Shown here: positions 1-7,538 of the stretch, one piece after another | Position numbering within the stretch: the stretch's first letter is position 1 | Layout of the letters: the number at the start of each line of letters is the position of its first letter | From: Tissierellia bacterium | GTDB lineage: Bacteria > Bacillota > Clostridia > Tissierellales > Peptoniphilaceae | NCBI GenBank assembly: GCA_030532305.1 | Contig: JAUNLJ010000001.1 | Coordinates: 42,946-106,945, forward strand | DNA: 64,000 nucleotides | Direction of reading: 5' to 3' | The notes under the pieces: generated by a model | Databases searched by the model: none | Seen by the model: only the letters and a program-made list of their open reading frames with translations | Told to the model about the DNA's origin: nothing | Program-made: the position numbers and the translations under genes

Positions 1-718
1 CCATGTTCCAGGCATGGTCCACCCCACCGGCCTGGCCCACAACAAAGTCTGCCTCCAGGCCGGCCTCCCGGGCCATCATCAAAAAAAGACTGGCATAGGC
101 CTGGCAGACACCCCCCTGACCATAAAGGAGGGACTCCGGCAGGTAGATGGAGTAGGTGGAGGAGGGGTCTAGGCCGGACTGGCTGGAATAGTAGTCGTTT
201 TTAAAGACAATGGCGTCATGGATGGCCTTGACCCGGGCCTCCTGGTCCAGGTCTAGGATCCCCTCTTCTTGGATCCACTCCCGGATGGTGGCCAGGGTCC
301 TTTCCTGGTCTCCCCCTGGATAGTAGTCTATCTGAAAGCGGTAGTCCAGCTTGTCCTTTTCCCACTGGAAGCCCTTGTAGTAGATAAAGCCATAGGTCTC
401 TCTGGAGGAAAAGGCCTGGTGGAAGCGGTCATTGACCTGGTCCACAGGAAGGAAGAGGTCCTGGCCTAGAAGCTTAAAGGAAAAGTGCTCTTGCCCCTGG
501 TCCACCTGGCTTCTGGCAAAGACCAGGGCCTCATCCAGGCTCCCAAAGGCCCCTGCCTTTTGGGCCTCCTCAGCTAAGACCTGGCTTACTTCTTCCCGGA
601 CGGGCCCCCCTTGTCGGAAGCTAAAGAAAAGGGCTCCTCCCAGGACTAAAGCGCTTAAAACCACCAGCAAACAGCCTCCAAGGGCTATTTTAAGGCAGCA
701 ACCCCTATCCCTATCCAT
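1..718 (-). CDS. Transglutaminase-like membrane protein, 3' end cut by the window
   Basis: An open frame runs from an ATG at 718 to the window edge without a stop (239 codons seen). Residues about 8-32 are a hydrophobic N-terminal anchor containing three cysteines. The rest is extracellular in a simple model. Near the cut end a Gly-Gly-Val-Cys-Gln-Ala-Tyr block (Cys205) and an Asp-His-Ala-Trp block (His235) match the Cys and His of the transglutaminase-like (papain-fold) superfamily; the third residue (Asp) would lie beyond the edge. It starts 3 bp after the pyrE stop, so it is the last visible gene of the add-pyrF-pyrE run. Members act as cell-surface cysteine proteases or peptide-modifying enzymes; the substrate cannot be told. 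Confidence 0.75.
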   Translation of the reverse strand, partial: MDRDRGCCLKIALGGCLLVVLSALVLGGALFFSFRQGGPVREEVSQVLAEEAQKAGAFGSLDEALVFARSQVDQGQEHFSFKLLGQDLFLPVDQVNDRFHQAFSSRETYGFIYYKGFQWEKDKLDYRFQIDYYPGGDQERTLATIREWIQEEGILDLDQEARVKAIHDAIVFKNDYYSSQSGLDPSSTYSIYLPESLLYGQGGVCQAYASLFLMMAREAGLEADFVVGQAGGVDHAWNM

Positions 719-721
719 GAC

Positions 722-1351
722 CTATTGGTCCATCCAAGAGGGGTCCTTTGGGTCCTTTCGCCAGGCCCTTAATTTGTCCAGGTCCTCCTGGCCAATAAGG
801 TCTCTTTCCAGGGCCAGGTCCATGAGTTCTTCATAATGGGTTAGGCTGGAAGCGGCCAGGCCGGCCTCCCTAAAGTTGTCTTCACAGGCGGGCAGGCCAT
901 AGGAGAAGATGGCCACCACCCCTAGGACCTCTAGGCCAGCCTTTTGGGCCGCCTGGGCCGCAGCAATGGAGGACCCCCCTGTGGACAGGAGGTCCTCAAC
1001 CACCACCACCTTCGTCCCGGGCTTAAAGTCTCCTTCAATTTGCTTGCCCCGGCCATGGTCCTTGGCCTTGGACCGGATAAAGCCTGTGGGTAGACCCATC
1101 TCCCAGGCCATAATGGAGGCGTGGGGGATGCCTGCTGTGGCTGTCCCTAAAATGGCCTGGGCCTGGGGATAGGTTCCCTTCACATGACGGACTAGGGCCT
1201 CTTCCACCTGCCTTCTCTCTAAGGGATAGGATAGGACCAGTCGGTTGTCACAATAAATGGGGCTCTTAATACCAGAGGCCCAGGTAAAGGGGGCCTTGGG
1301 GGACAGGGAAACTGCCCCTATATCTAAAAGTAGACCTGCTATTTCTTTCAT
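722..1351 (-). CDS. pyrE: Orotate phosphoribosyltransferase
   Basis: Joins orotate to PRPP to give OMP, the fifth step of UMP synthesis, in the cytosol. The 209-residue protein has the type I phosphoribosyltransferase PRPP motif at residues 115-127 (four Val, Glu-Asp, then Ser-Thr-Gly-Gly-Ser) and the flexible catalytic loop with Lys and His around 93-104. Length is normal for the family. It overlaps the pyrF stop by 4 bp and is followed 3 bp later by the transglutaminase-like gene, so it is translated as part of the add-pyrF-pyrE unit. The carbamoyl-phosphate-to-orotate genes are elsewhere in the window (pyrC at 22.4 kb, pyrB-K-D-carAB at 28.7-35.5 kb). Confidence 0.95.
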   Translation of the reverse strand: MKEIAGLLLDIGAVSLSPKAPFTWASGIKSPIYCDNRLVLSYPLERRQVEEALVRHVKGTYPQAQAILGTATAGIPHASIMAWEMGLPTGFIRSKAKDHGRGKQIEGDFKPGTKVVVVEDLLSTGGSSIAAAQAAQKAGLEVLGVVAIFSYGLPACEDNFREAGLAASSLTHYEELMDLALERDLIGQEDLDKLRAWRKDPKDPSWMDQ

Positions 1352-2079
1352 GCTTGTCCTCCTAAAAATGCCTTCCTCATCTCTTCATAGGCCTGCTTGG
1401 GGTCCTTAGCCTGGCGGATGGGCCGACCCACCACAATATAGTCTGCCCCTAGCCGGCCGGCCTCTTCTGGGGTAACCACCCGGGTCTGGTCTCCTAGGCT
1501 GGCCCCCTTGGGCCGGATGCCTGGGCAGATGGTGACCAGGTCTTCTCCCAGCTTTTCCCTTAAAAAGGCCAGTTCCTTAGCCGAACAGATGACCCCATCT
1601 AGGCCAGCCTCCCGGCCTATCCGGGCATAGTGGCCCACCACTTCTTCCAGGTCTCCCTGGATTAGGAGGTCCTCCTTAAGGTCTTCCTGGGACAGGGAGG
1701 TTAAGACACTGACCCCCATTAAAAGGCTGGTCTTGCCAGCGGCCTCCAGGGCCCCTCTAGCTGCAGCAATCATCTTCCGCCCTCCCAGGCAGTGGATGGT
1801 TAAAATATCCACATCCCAATCCAGAAGGGAGCCTAGGCCCCCAGCCACCGTGTTGGGAATGTCGTGGAGCTTAAGGTCCAAAAAGATCCTGTGGCCCCGG
1901 TCCTTAATGGCCTTAAGAATAGCTGGCCCCTCCTTATAGAAGAGCTCCATGCCCACCTTAACAAAAATCCCCTGGTCAAAGAGGTCCAAAAAGGCTAGGG
2001 CCTCCTTACCGCTGGCATAGTCCAGGGCCACAATAAGGTCCCTATCTTTTGCCAAAGGACGCCTCTCTTGCATAGTCAT
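1348..2079 (-). CDS. pyrF: Orotidine 5'-phosphate decarboxylase
   Basis: Decarboxylates OMP to UMP, the last step of the pathway. The 243-residue protein shows the signature Phe-Leu-Asp-Leu-Lys-Leu-His-Asp at 66-73 (Asp68, Lys70, Asp73 catalytic) and the C-terminal phosphate-binding Cys-Pro-Gly-Ile-Arg and Val-Gly-Arg-Pro-Ile blocks. It overlaps the 3' end of add by 38 bp and the start of pyrE by 4 bp, which implies translational coupling. A second in-frame ATG at 2073 lies 9 nt from an AAAGGA ribosome site and is an equally good or better start; the choice changes only two residues. Confidence 0.93.
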   Translation of the reverse strand: MTMQERRPLAKDRDLIVALDYASGKEALAFLDLFDQGIFVKVGMELFYKEGPAILKAIKDRGHRIFLDLKLHDIPNTVAGGLGSLLDWDVDILTIHCLGGRKMIAAARGALEAAGKTSLLMGVSVLTSLSQEDLKEDLLIQGDLEEVVGHYARIGREAGLDGVICSAKELAFLREKLGEDLVTICPGIRPKGASLGDQTRVVTPEEAGRLGADYIVVGRPIRQAKDPKQAYEEMRKAFLGGQA

Positions 2080-2983
2080 CCATCCTTTCTAAGTCCTCAT
2101 CTGTAAAGGCTAGGGCCTCCTTGGCCAGCTGTCTTTCCCTTACTAGATTTGTGTTTGATACGGTCATATTGTCTGAATTTAAACAGACCCGGACCCCGGC
2201 ATCATAGAGAGTCCTAATGGGGTGGTCGGCCAGGTCGTCCACCACCCGGGTTTGGAGGTTGGAGCTTAGGCAGACCTCCAGGAGGATGCCCTTCTCCTTG
2301 AGTTTTTCCATAAGGGCAGGGTCCTGGGCTGCCGCCACCCCGTGGCCTATTCGTTCAGGCCCATACTTGAGGGCCTCCCAAATACTTTCTGGCCCGGCCG
2401 CCTCCCCGGCATGGAGGGTCATCCTCAGGCCCTTCTTCTTAGCTAGGGCCAGAAGGTCTGCAAAGTCCTTCGTGGGATAGAGGCCTTCTGCCCCGGCCAG
2501 GTCCAGGGCTCCCACCCCCTGGCCCCCATAGGCCTCTGCCAGCCTAAGGGTTTCCAGGTTGGCCGTCTCGTTTCCTTCCCCCCTCATCATGCAGAGGATA
2601 AGGACCACAGAAAAGTCCAGGTCCTCCTGGGCCCTTTTTACCCCGGCTAGGGCATCTTTTAGGGCCTCTTCTTGGCTAAGCCCCTTCTGGGTATGGAGGC
2701 TAGGGGCAAAGCGGACCTCCCCATAATCCATCCCCAGGTCCTTTAGGTCCTGGGCTAATTCATAGACCCCTCTTTCCAGGCTCCCCTTTTCCTGGAGGAC
2801 CAAGAGGGGGAGGGCAAACTTTTCTAAATACTGGGTTAAGTCCTGGCAGTCCCCAGGGACCACCATCTTCTTTTCCAGCTCATCTAAATTATCTATTCCC
2901 AGGTCAATGCCCTGGGCCTTGGCCATTTCCCATAGGCTCCTTGGCCTAAGGGATCCATCTAAGTGTAGGTGTAATTCTCGCAT
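2042..2983 (-). CDS. add: Adenosine deaminase
   Basis: Hydrolyses adenosine (or deoxyadenosine) to inosine and ammonia for purine salvage. The 313-residue protein begins with the zinc-binding His-Leu-His-Leu-Asp-Gly-Ser (His5, His7), then has His-Ala-Gly-Glu at 191-194, Arg-Ile-Gly-His-Gly-Val at 211-216 and Asn-Ser-Asp-Asn at 269-272, in the family order. In the last block Asn replaces the more usual second Asp (Asp-Asp), a small deviation. It is the first gene of a run with pyrF and pyrE, pairing a purine salvage enzyme with the end of pyrimidine synthesis. A related 6-aminodeoxyfutalosine or adenine deaminase specificity cannot be excluded from motifs alone. Confidence 0.85.
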   Translation of the reverse strand: MRELHLHLDGSLRPRSLWEMAKAQGIDLGIDNLDELEKKMVVPGDCQDLTQYLEKFALPLLVLQEKGSLERGVYELAQDLKDLGMDYGEVRFAPSLHTQKGLSQEEALKDALAGVKRAQEDLDFSVVLILCMMRGEGNETANLETLRLAEAYGGQGVGALDLAGAEGLYPTKDFADLLALAKKKGLRMTLHAGEAAGPESIWEALKYGPERIGHGVAAAQDPALMEKLKEKGILLEVCLSSNLQTRVVDDLADHPIRTLYDAGVRVCLNSDNMTVSNTNLVRERQLAKEALAFTDEDLERMDDYAREASFGKR

Positions 2984-3088
2984 GACCCATCCTCCTTTTC
3001 TTTCTATCCTATATTTTATACTAAAAGGGCCCCCCTGCCTAGGTCTTCCAGGGGATTTATAAGGACTTGGCCCCTGGCCCTGGGTCCT

Positions 3089-3120
3089 AAAAAACCCTGC
3101 CAGAAGGCCTACTGGCAGGG
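3089..3120 (-). terminator. Rho-independent terminator after cvfB
   Basis: On the minus strand an 11-bp GC-rich hairpin (CCCTGCCAGTAGG with its complement) is followed by six T, just past the stop of the cvfB-like gene. Confidence 0.85.
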
Positions 3121-3127
3121 CTCTCTT

Positions 3128-3949
3128 TTACTTCTTTTTTATTTCCTTGGCCCCAGGGACCACCCTTCTCTCCTTGTAGAGCCGGCCCACTGCCCGTTTA
3201 AAGGCGGATTTAGATAGGCCTGTTAGGTCTAAAATCTCTTCCGGGTCTGACTTGTCCCCCAGGGGCAAGACCCCTCCATATTCTTCTAACAGGTCCCAGA
3301 CCACATCGGCATCCTGGGCCATTTGAATATGGGCATAGCTCCTAAGGGTTAGGGTCAGCTGGCCCCCCCTTAGGACCCGGGCCACCCGGGCCTCTACCTT
3401 GTCCCCGGCCTTGTAGATGCCCTTAAGCTCCCGGATGGGGATCATCCCATCATAACGGTTGTCCACCGCCACCAGGGCGCCCAGGTGCTTGGCTATATGG
3501 TAGATGGTCCCCTCCACCCGGTCATTCATCTTGTAGGGGCTCTTGGTGGACAGGTGGTCCTTGATCTTCATGGTCATGGCCAAGCGCTGGGCCTTGTCCA
3601 CATACATGAGGAGGAGGTAGGCCTGGCCTAGCTGGATTTTTTCAGATACCTCTGAAAAGGGCAGGAGGATGTCCTTGTCCAGGCCAATATTTACAAAGTA
3701 GCCAATGGGAGTCCGGTCCACCACCTGGAGCTTGGCCACCTGGCCCACTTGAACCTGGACTGGCTCCATGGTGGCAACCAGGTCATTTTGATTGTTCTTG
3801 TAGATAAAGACCTCCAGGTCCTCCCCCTTTTTGGGCTGGCCCTGGGCCTTGGCCCCCTCTAGGAGGATTTCCTCCTGGCCATCAGACAGGATCCACCCGT
3901 CCCTTACCTTTTCAACCACCTTTAATTTTTGTATCTTTCCTAATTCCAT
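3128..3949 (-). CDS. cvfB: CvfB-like S1-domain RNA-binding protein
   Basis: The 273-residue protein has the architecture of CvfB/YitL: OB/S1-type barrels over about residues 1-60, 66-130 and 140-205, then a winged-helix-like C-terminus (about 220-265) ending in a lysine-rich tail. CvfB in staphylococci and streptococci is an RNA-binding regulator of virulence and general expression; the exact target here is unknown. It begins 2 bp downstream of the preceding 191-residue orphan's stop, so the two are co-transcribed, and it is followed by a strong terminator. The length and domain order fit the family; no catalytic site is expected. Confidence 0.85.
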   Translation of the reverse strand: MELGKIQKLKVVEKVRDGWILSDGQEEILLEGAKAQGQPKKGEDLEVFIYKNNQNDLVATMEPVQVQVGQVAKLQVVDRTPIGYFVNIGLDKDILLPFSEVSEKIQLGQAYLLLMYVDKAQRLAMTMKIKDHLSTKSPYKMNDRVEGTIYHIAKHLGALVAVDNRYDGMIPIRELKGIYKAGDKVEARVARVLRGGQLTLTLRSYAHIQMAQDADVVWDLLEEYGGVLPLGDKSDPEEILDLTGLSKSAFKRAVGRLYKERRVVPGAKEIKKK

Positions 3950-3951
3950 GT

Positions 3952-4527
3952 CTACTCCTTCTCTTCAAACAGCTGCCGGGCCCGATATTCATAGATGTCC
4001 TTGGCCAGGCCCTCTAATTTTTGGCCCAGGTCATAAAAAAGCACCGTCCCCTGGGAGGACCTTAAAAAGGCCTCCAGGGCATAGTAGGAAAAGTGGGGGT
4101 CCTTTCCCAGGATCTGGACGATTTTTAGGGCCCCTGGGGCCTGGTGGAGGTCATAGTAGATGGACAGGTAGATGCCAAACTTAACGGCCTCCACCACCTG
4201 ACTATCCCGCATAAGGAGGATGGACAGGCCTAGCATGGGCCTATCCATCCGGTCTCCCCCATAAAGCCAGTGTTCAAAATTGGGAATGGCCTCCAGGGCC
4301 AAGTGCTTTTTAAAAAAATTCTGGATTTTTTCAAGACTAGCCCATTCTCCAGCAAAATAAGCCAGGATGGCTGCATCCAGGGCCTCTGTATTACAGGGAA
4401 AAACCTCTCTTTCTCCCCTTAGGACCTGGTATTCTAAAAGGCCCCCCTGGCCTGGCTCGCCTATATCATAACCCCTCTTGACGGCCTCATAAACCGTTTG
4501 GGGTTTTTTTTGAAACCAACCTAACAT
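3952..4527 (-). CDS. Hypothetical protein co-transcribed with cvfB
   Basis: I do not recognise this 191-residue protein. It is predicted soluble and mostly helical, with no signal peptide or membrane segment, and no obvious metal or nucleotide motif. Aromatic and charged residues are frequent, and a short stretch at about 80-110 (Asn-Phe-Glu-His-Trp-Leu-Tyr-Gly-Gly-Asp) is the most motif-like part. The ATG at 4527 follows an AAGGAGGG-type ribosome site, and codon use matches the neighbours. It sits 2 bp before cvfB in one transcription unit, so a role linked to RNA binding is possible but is only inferred from position. Confidence 0.7.
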   Translation of the reverse strand: MLGWFQKKPQTVYEAVKRGYDIGEPGQGGLLEYQVLRGEREVFPCNTEALDAAILAYFAGEWASLEKIQNFFKKHLALEAIPNFEHWLYGGDRMDRPMLGLSILLMRDSQVVEAVKFGIYLSIYYDLHQAPGALKIVQILGKDPHFSYYALEAFLRSSQGTVLFYDLGQKLEGLAKDIYEYRARQLFEEKE

Positions 4528-4579
4528 GCCATCCCTCCTTCTTCTCCTTATTTTGCCATAAAGGGACTACTTATGCAAT

Positions 4580-4617
4580 AAAAAAGCCTGGATCTTGCCA
4601 ACAAACAAGATCCAGGC
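4580..4617 (-). terminator. Terminator after the HAD phosphatase gene
   Basis: A 12-bp perfect stem (GCCTGGATCTTG and its complement) with an 8-nt loop is followed by six T on the minus strand, directly after the stop at 4625. Confidence 0.9.
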
Positions 4618-4624
4618 CAGACCC

Positions 4625-5326
4625 TTACTGGTCTAGATACTTAAAAAGGTCCAGGGGATGGGCTATAACCAGGTCCGCCCCGGCTTCTTCTAGTTCTTCT
4701 TGGTCCCTAAAGCCCCAAAGGACCCCCACCGTGTAGGCCCCATAGGCCTTGGCGGTCATCATGTCTGTATTGGTGTCTCCCAGATAGAGGCAGGTCCCCG
4801 GGCTAAAACCCATGGCCTGGGCCAGGACCTCTAGGCCGGCTGGGTGGGGCTTTCTGGGCAGGCCCTCCTCTTGGCCCTGGATGGCCTTAAAGATGCCGGG
4901 AAAGACCTGGCCTAGGAGCTTAAGGCTAATACCGTGGGGTTTGTTGGTTAGGACCCCCAGGGGGATGCCCCTCTCCTTAAGACCCTCTATAAGCTCATAG
5001 ATGCCTGGATAGACGGCCTCCCTCCCAATTTCAGACTGGGCATACCGGTCCATATAGACCCGGCTAAAGACCTCCCTGGCCTTGGGGTCCCTGATCCCCC
5101 GCCGGTCAAAAAGGGACTCTAAAAGGGCCTTGGACCCGTTGCCCAAAAGCATCTTATAGTCCTCTTGGGGAAGGGGGGCGTAGGCCAGGTCCTCTAGGAC
5201 AGAATTGGCTACCCCGGCAATTTGGTCTAGGGTGTTCATCAGGGTCCCATCCAAGTCAAAGACCACCCCTTCCACAAGACAAGGGAACCCGTGGGTCCCC
5301 TTGTTTTTTTCTTCTTTAATTTTCAT
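4625..5326 (-). CDS. HAD-family phosphatase (phosphoglycolate phosphatase-like)
   Basis: A 233-residue haloacid dehalogenase hydrolase. Motif I is Val-Phe-Asp-Leu-Asp-Gly-Thr (Asp24 nucleophile, Asp26 acid), a Thr-Asn-Lys block gives motifs II/III, and Leu-Gly-Asp-Thr-Asn-Thr-Asp is motif IV. A helical cap lies between motifs I and II, as in Gph and pyrophosphatase PpaX. I chose the ATG at 5326 because GAGG stands 6 nt before it and it overlaps the EF-G stop by only 11 bp; an upstream start at 5344 lacks such a site. It is co-transcribed behind the EF-G-like gene. Substrate (2-phosphoglycolate, pyrophosphate or another small phosphate) cannot be set from sequence. Confidence 0.85.
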   Translation of the reverse strand: MKIKEEKNKGTHGFPCLVEGVVFDLDGTLMNTLDQIAGVANSVLEDLAYAPLPQEDYKMLLGNGSKALLESLFDRRGIRDPKAREVFSRVYMDRYAQSEIGREAVYPGIYELIEGLKERGIPLGVLTNKPHGISLKLLGQVFPGIFKAIQGQEEGLPRKPHPAGLEVLAQAMGFSPGTCLYLGDTNTDMMTAKAYGAYTVGVLWGFRDQEELEEAGADLVIAHPLDLFKYLDQ

Positions 5327-7376
5327 TGTTAGCCTCAGCAACAATTTTTTCAGTTAAGTCCTTGGGCACGTCTTCGTAGCGGGTAAATTCCATGGTGAAA
5401 ATTCCCCGGCCCTGGGTCATGGCCCTTAGGTCAATGGCATATTCAAACATTTCAGCCTGGGGTGCCTCGGCAATAATCAATTGGTTGCCGTCAGCTTGTT
5501 GGTCCATGCCTAGGATCCGGCCCCGGCGCTTGTTCATGTCTCCCATGACATCGCCCATGTAGACGTCAGGTACAGTAACTTCTACCTTCATAATAGGTTC
5601 AAGAAGGACAGGTTTAGCTTCAGGGATCCCCTTTCTGTAGGCTAGGCCTGCAGCCAGCTTAAAGCTCATTTCATTGGAGTCTACATCATGGTAGGACCCA
5701 TCATGGAGGACTGCCTTAACCCCAGTCATGGGGTAACCTGCTAGGACCCCCTTCTTCATGGATTCTTCTAGACCCTTTTCTACAGCAGGGAAGTAGTTTT
5801 TAGGCACGGAGCCCCCGAAAACTTCTTCTTCAAAGACAAAGTCTTGGTCGGTGGGTTCAAAGCGGATCCAAACATCCCCATATTGGCCGGCGCCTCCAGA
5901 TTGTTTCTTGTGGCGGCCTTGAACGTCAGAGGTTCCCCGGATGGTTTCCCGGTAGGGCACAATAAAGGGCACCTTCTTGACGTCTACCTTGTAGCTATTC
6001 TTCAACTTTTCAAGGATAACATCTAGGTGGGTGTTGCCTTGGCCTCCAATGGTCAATTGGTTGGTTTCGGCATTTCTTTCTATGGTAAAGGAAGGATCTT
6101 CCTCTTGGAGCTTTCTTAGGGAGGTGGATAGTTTTTCCTCGTCTTCCTTGGAGGCTGCCTCAATGGCATAGTAGAAGATGGGCTTGGGCAGCTTGGCAGA
6201 CTTGTAAAGGACAGGGTGGGCCTTGTCAGTAAGGGTGTCCCCAGTTAGGGTCACACTAAGCCTAGAGGTGGCCCCAATATCTCCTGCATGGACTTCTTCC
6301 ACTTCCAGTTGGTCCTTGCCCCGGATAACAAAGAGGGCAGAGGTTCTTTCCTCTGTTTCTCTAGACTGGTTGTAGACAGACATCCCCTTTTTCATGACCC
6401 CAGATAGGACCTTAAAGATGGAAATCTTGCCAATATAGGGGTCACTAATGGTCTTAAAGACCATGGCAGAGAAGGGTTCCTTGGAGCTAATCTTTCTTTC
6501 TTCCCCTTCCACTAGCCTAAAGCCTGTATGGGCCCTTTCATCATCGGGACCGGGCATATAGTTGACAATGGTATTTAAAAGGATGTCAATCCCGATGCCC
6601 TTTTCAGCAGACCCTACCAGTAGGGGGACGGCTTCCCCTTGAAGGAGGGCGGAAGTTAGCCCCTCTAGGAGTTCATCCCGGGTAAATTTTTCTCCGGAGA
6701 AGTATTTTTCCATGAGGTTGTCGTCAGAGACGGCCACCACTTCAGCAATTTCTTCGTACATTCTTTCTGTGGCCTTGACCTGGTCGTGGGTTAGTTCCAC
6801 TTCGGCAGGGGCTCCCTTTTCGTATTTAAAGCCCTTTTGGAAGATAACGTCTGTGACCCCTTCAAAGGATTCGCCCTCCCCAATGGGGACGGAGAAGGGG
6901 ATAACCTTTTTGCCTAGTTTTTCTTCAATGTCTTCCATAAGCCGGCGGAAGTTGACATTTTCCCCGTCAATCTTGTTGATAAAGATGATCCGGGGCAGGC
7001 CGATCCGTTCGGTGTACTTCCACATTCTTTCGGTACCCACTTGGATGCCAGCTGTGGCATCAATAATCATAAGGGCCGCTTCTGCCGCCCTAAGGGCTCC
7101 CACAGCCTCACCTACAAAGTCCATGTAGCCTGGGGTATCTATAATATTTAATTTCATTTTACGCCATTCAATGGGGATAATACTGGTTCCGATAGAGGTT
7201 CCTCTTTCTCTTTCCTCCTTGGTAAAGTCGGAAATAGTATTCTTTTCTTCAACCAGCCCTATCTCCTTGGTAACACCTGATTGAAAGAGCATAGCTTCTG
7301 TCAAATTGGTCTTGCCTGACCCACTATGGCCAACCAGGGCTAGATTTCTTACCTGCTCTGTTTGATATACTTTCAT
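5316..7376 (-). CDS. EF-G-2-type translation factor GTPase
   Basis: A 686-residue translational GTPase with the EF-G domain order (G domain, domains II-V). The G motifs are atypical: the P-loop is Gly-His-Ser-Gly-Ser-Gly-Lys-Thr (16-23), switch I reads Arg-Glu-Arg-Gly-Thr-Ser (canonical Arg-Gly-Ile-Thr), and G3 is Asp-Thr-Pro-Gly-Tyr (80-84), so the catalytic His of normal EF-G is a Tyr. NKID is at 134-137. These are marks of the EF-G-2 paralogue class (also in Thermus), not of the str-operon fusA. The ATG at 7376 has AGGAGG 9 nt upstream; longer frames would run into the promoter. It heads a unit with the HAD gene. Confidence 0.88.
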   Translation of the reverse strand: MKVYQTEQVRNLALVGHSGSGKTNLTEAMLFQSGVTKEIGLVEEKNTISDFTKEERERGTSIGTSIIPIEWRKMKLNIIDTPGYMDFVGEAVGALRAAEAALMIIDATAGIQVGTERMWKYTERIGLPRIIFINKIDGENVNFRRLMEDIEEKLGKKVIPFSVPIGEGESFEGVTDVIFQKGFKYEKGAPAEVELTHDQVKATERMYEEIAEVVAVSDDNLMEKYFSGEKFTRDELLEGLTSALLQGEAVPLLVGSAEKGIGIDILLNTIVNYMPGPDDERAHTGFRLVEGEERKISSKEPFSAMVFKTISDPYIGKISIFKVLSGVMKKGMSVYNQSRETEERTSALFVIRGKDQLEVEEVHAGDIGATSRLSVTLTGDTLTDKAHPVLYKSAKLPKPIFYYAIEAASKEDEEKLSTSLRKLQEEDPSFTIERNAETNQLTIGGQGNTHLDVILEKLKNSYKVDVKKVPFIVPYRETIRGTSDVQGRHKKQSGGAGQYGDVWIRFEPTDQDFVFEEEVFGGSVPKNYFPAVEKGLEESMKKGVLAGYPMTGVKAVLHDGSYHDVDSNEMSFKLAAGLAYRKGIPEAKPVLLEPIMKVEVTVPDVYMGDVMGDMNKRRGRILGMDQQADGNQLIIAEAPQAEMFEYAIDLRAMTQGRGIFTMEFTRYEDVPKDLTEKIVAEANNEN

Positions 7377-7433
7377 GAATTTATTCCTCCTATCGGTAAT
7401 ATTTCCTCTTTTAGGAAACGTTTTTATAAGGAG

Positions 7434-7463
7434 ATTATAACACATACTTAAGCTTCTTGCCAA
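7434..7463 (-). promoter_or_regulatory. Sigma-70-type promoter of the EF-G-2 gene
   Basis: On the minus strand TTGGCA (7463-7458) and TATAAT (7439-7434) are 18 bp apart. The leader of about 50 nt contains a small TTTCC/GGAAA hairpin before the ribosome site. Confidence 0.7.
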
Positions 7464-7504
7464 GAAGATTAGCCTCTTCTTTGTCGGAGCTAAAGAAGCC
7501 CATG

Positions 7505-7532
7505 AAAAAAGCCAGGTCTAAGACCTGACTTC
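7505..7532 (-). terminator. Terminator after the D-cysteine desulfhydrase-like gene
   Basis: Minus-strand hairpin AAGTCAGGTC/GACCTGGCTT with a short loop, followed by six T, 6 bp past the stop codon. Confidence 0.85.
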
Positions 7533-7538
7533 TTTTCC

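Noticed and set aside
6712-7128. Open plus-strand frame of 138 codons opposite the EF-G-like gene
   Set aside because: It is a mirror of a strongly conserved coding strand, has no ribosome site, and its translation has no domain; same reasoning for long antisense frames opposite sdaAB (21530-22111) and atpA (61948-62436).
7377-7463. N-terminal extension of the EF-G-like protein to 715 residues
   Set aside because: The extra frame runs through the -10 and -35 boxes and has no family similarity; the ATG at 7376 has a strong ribosome site.
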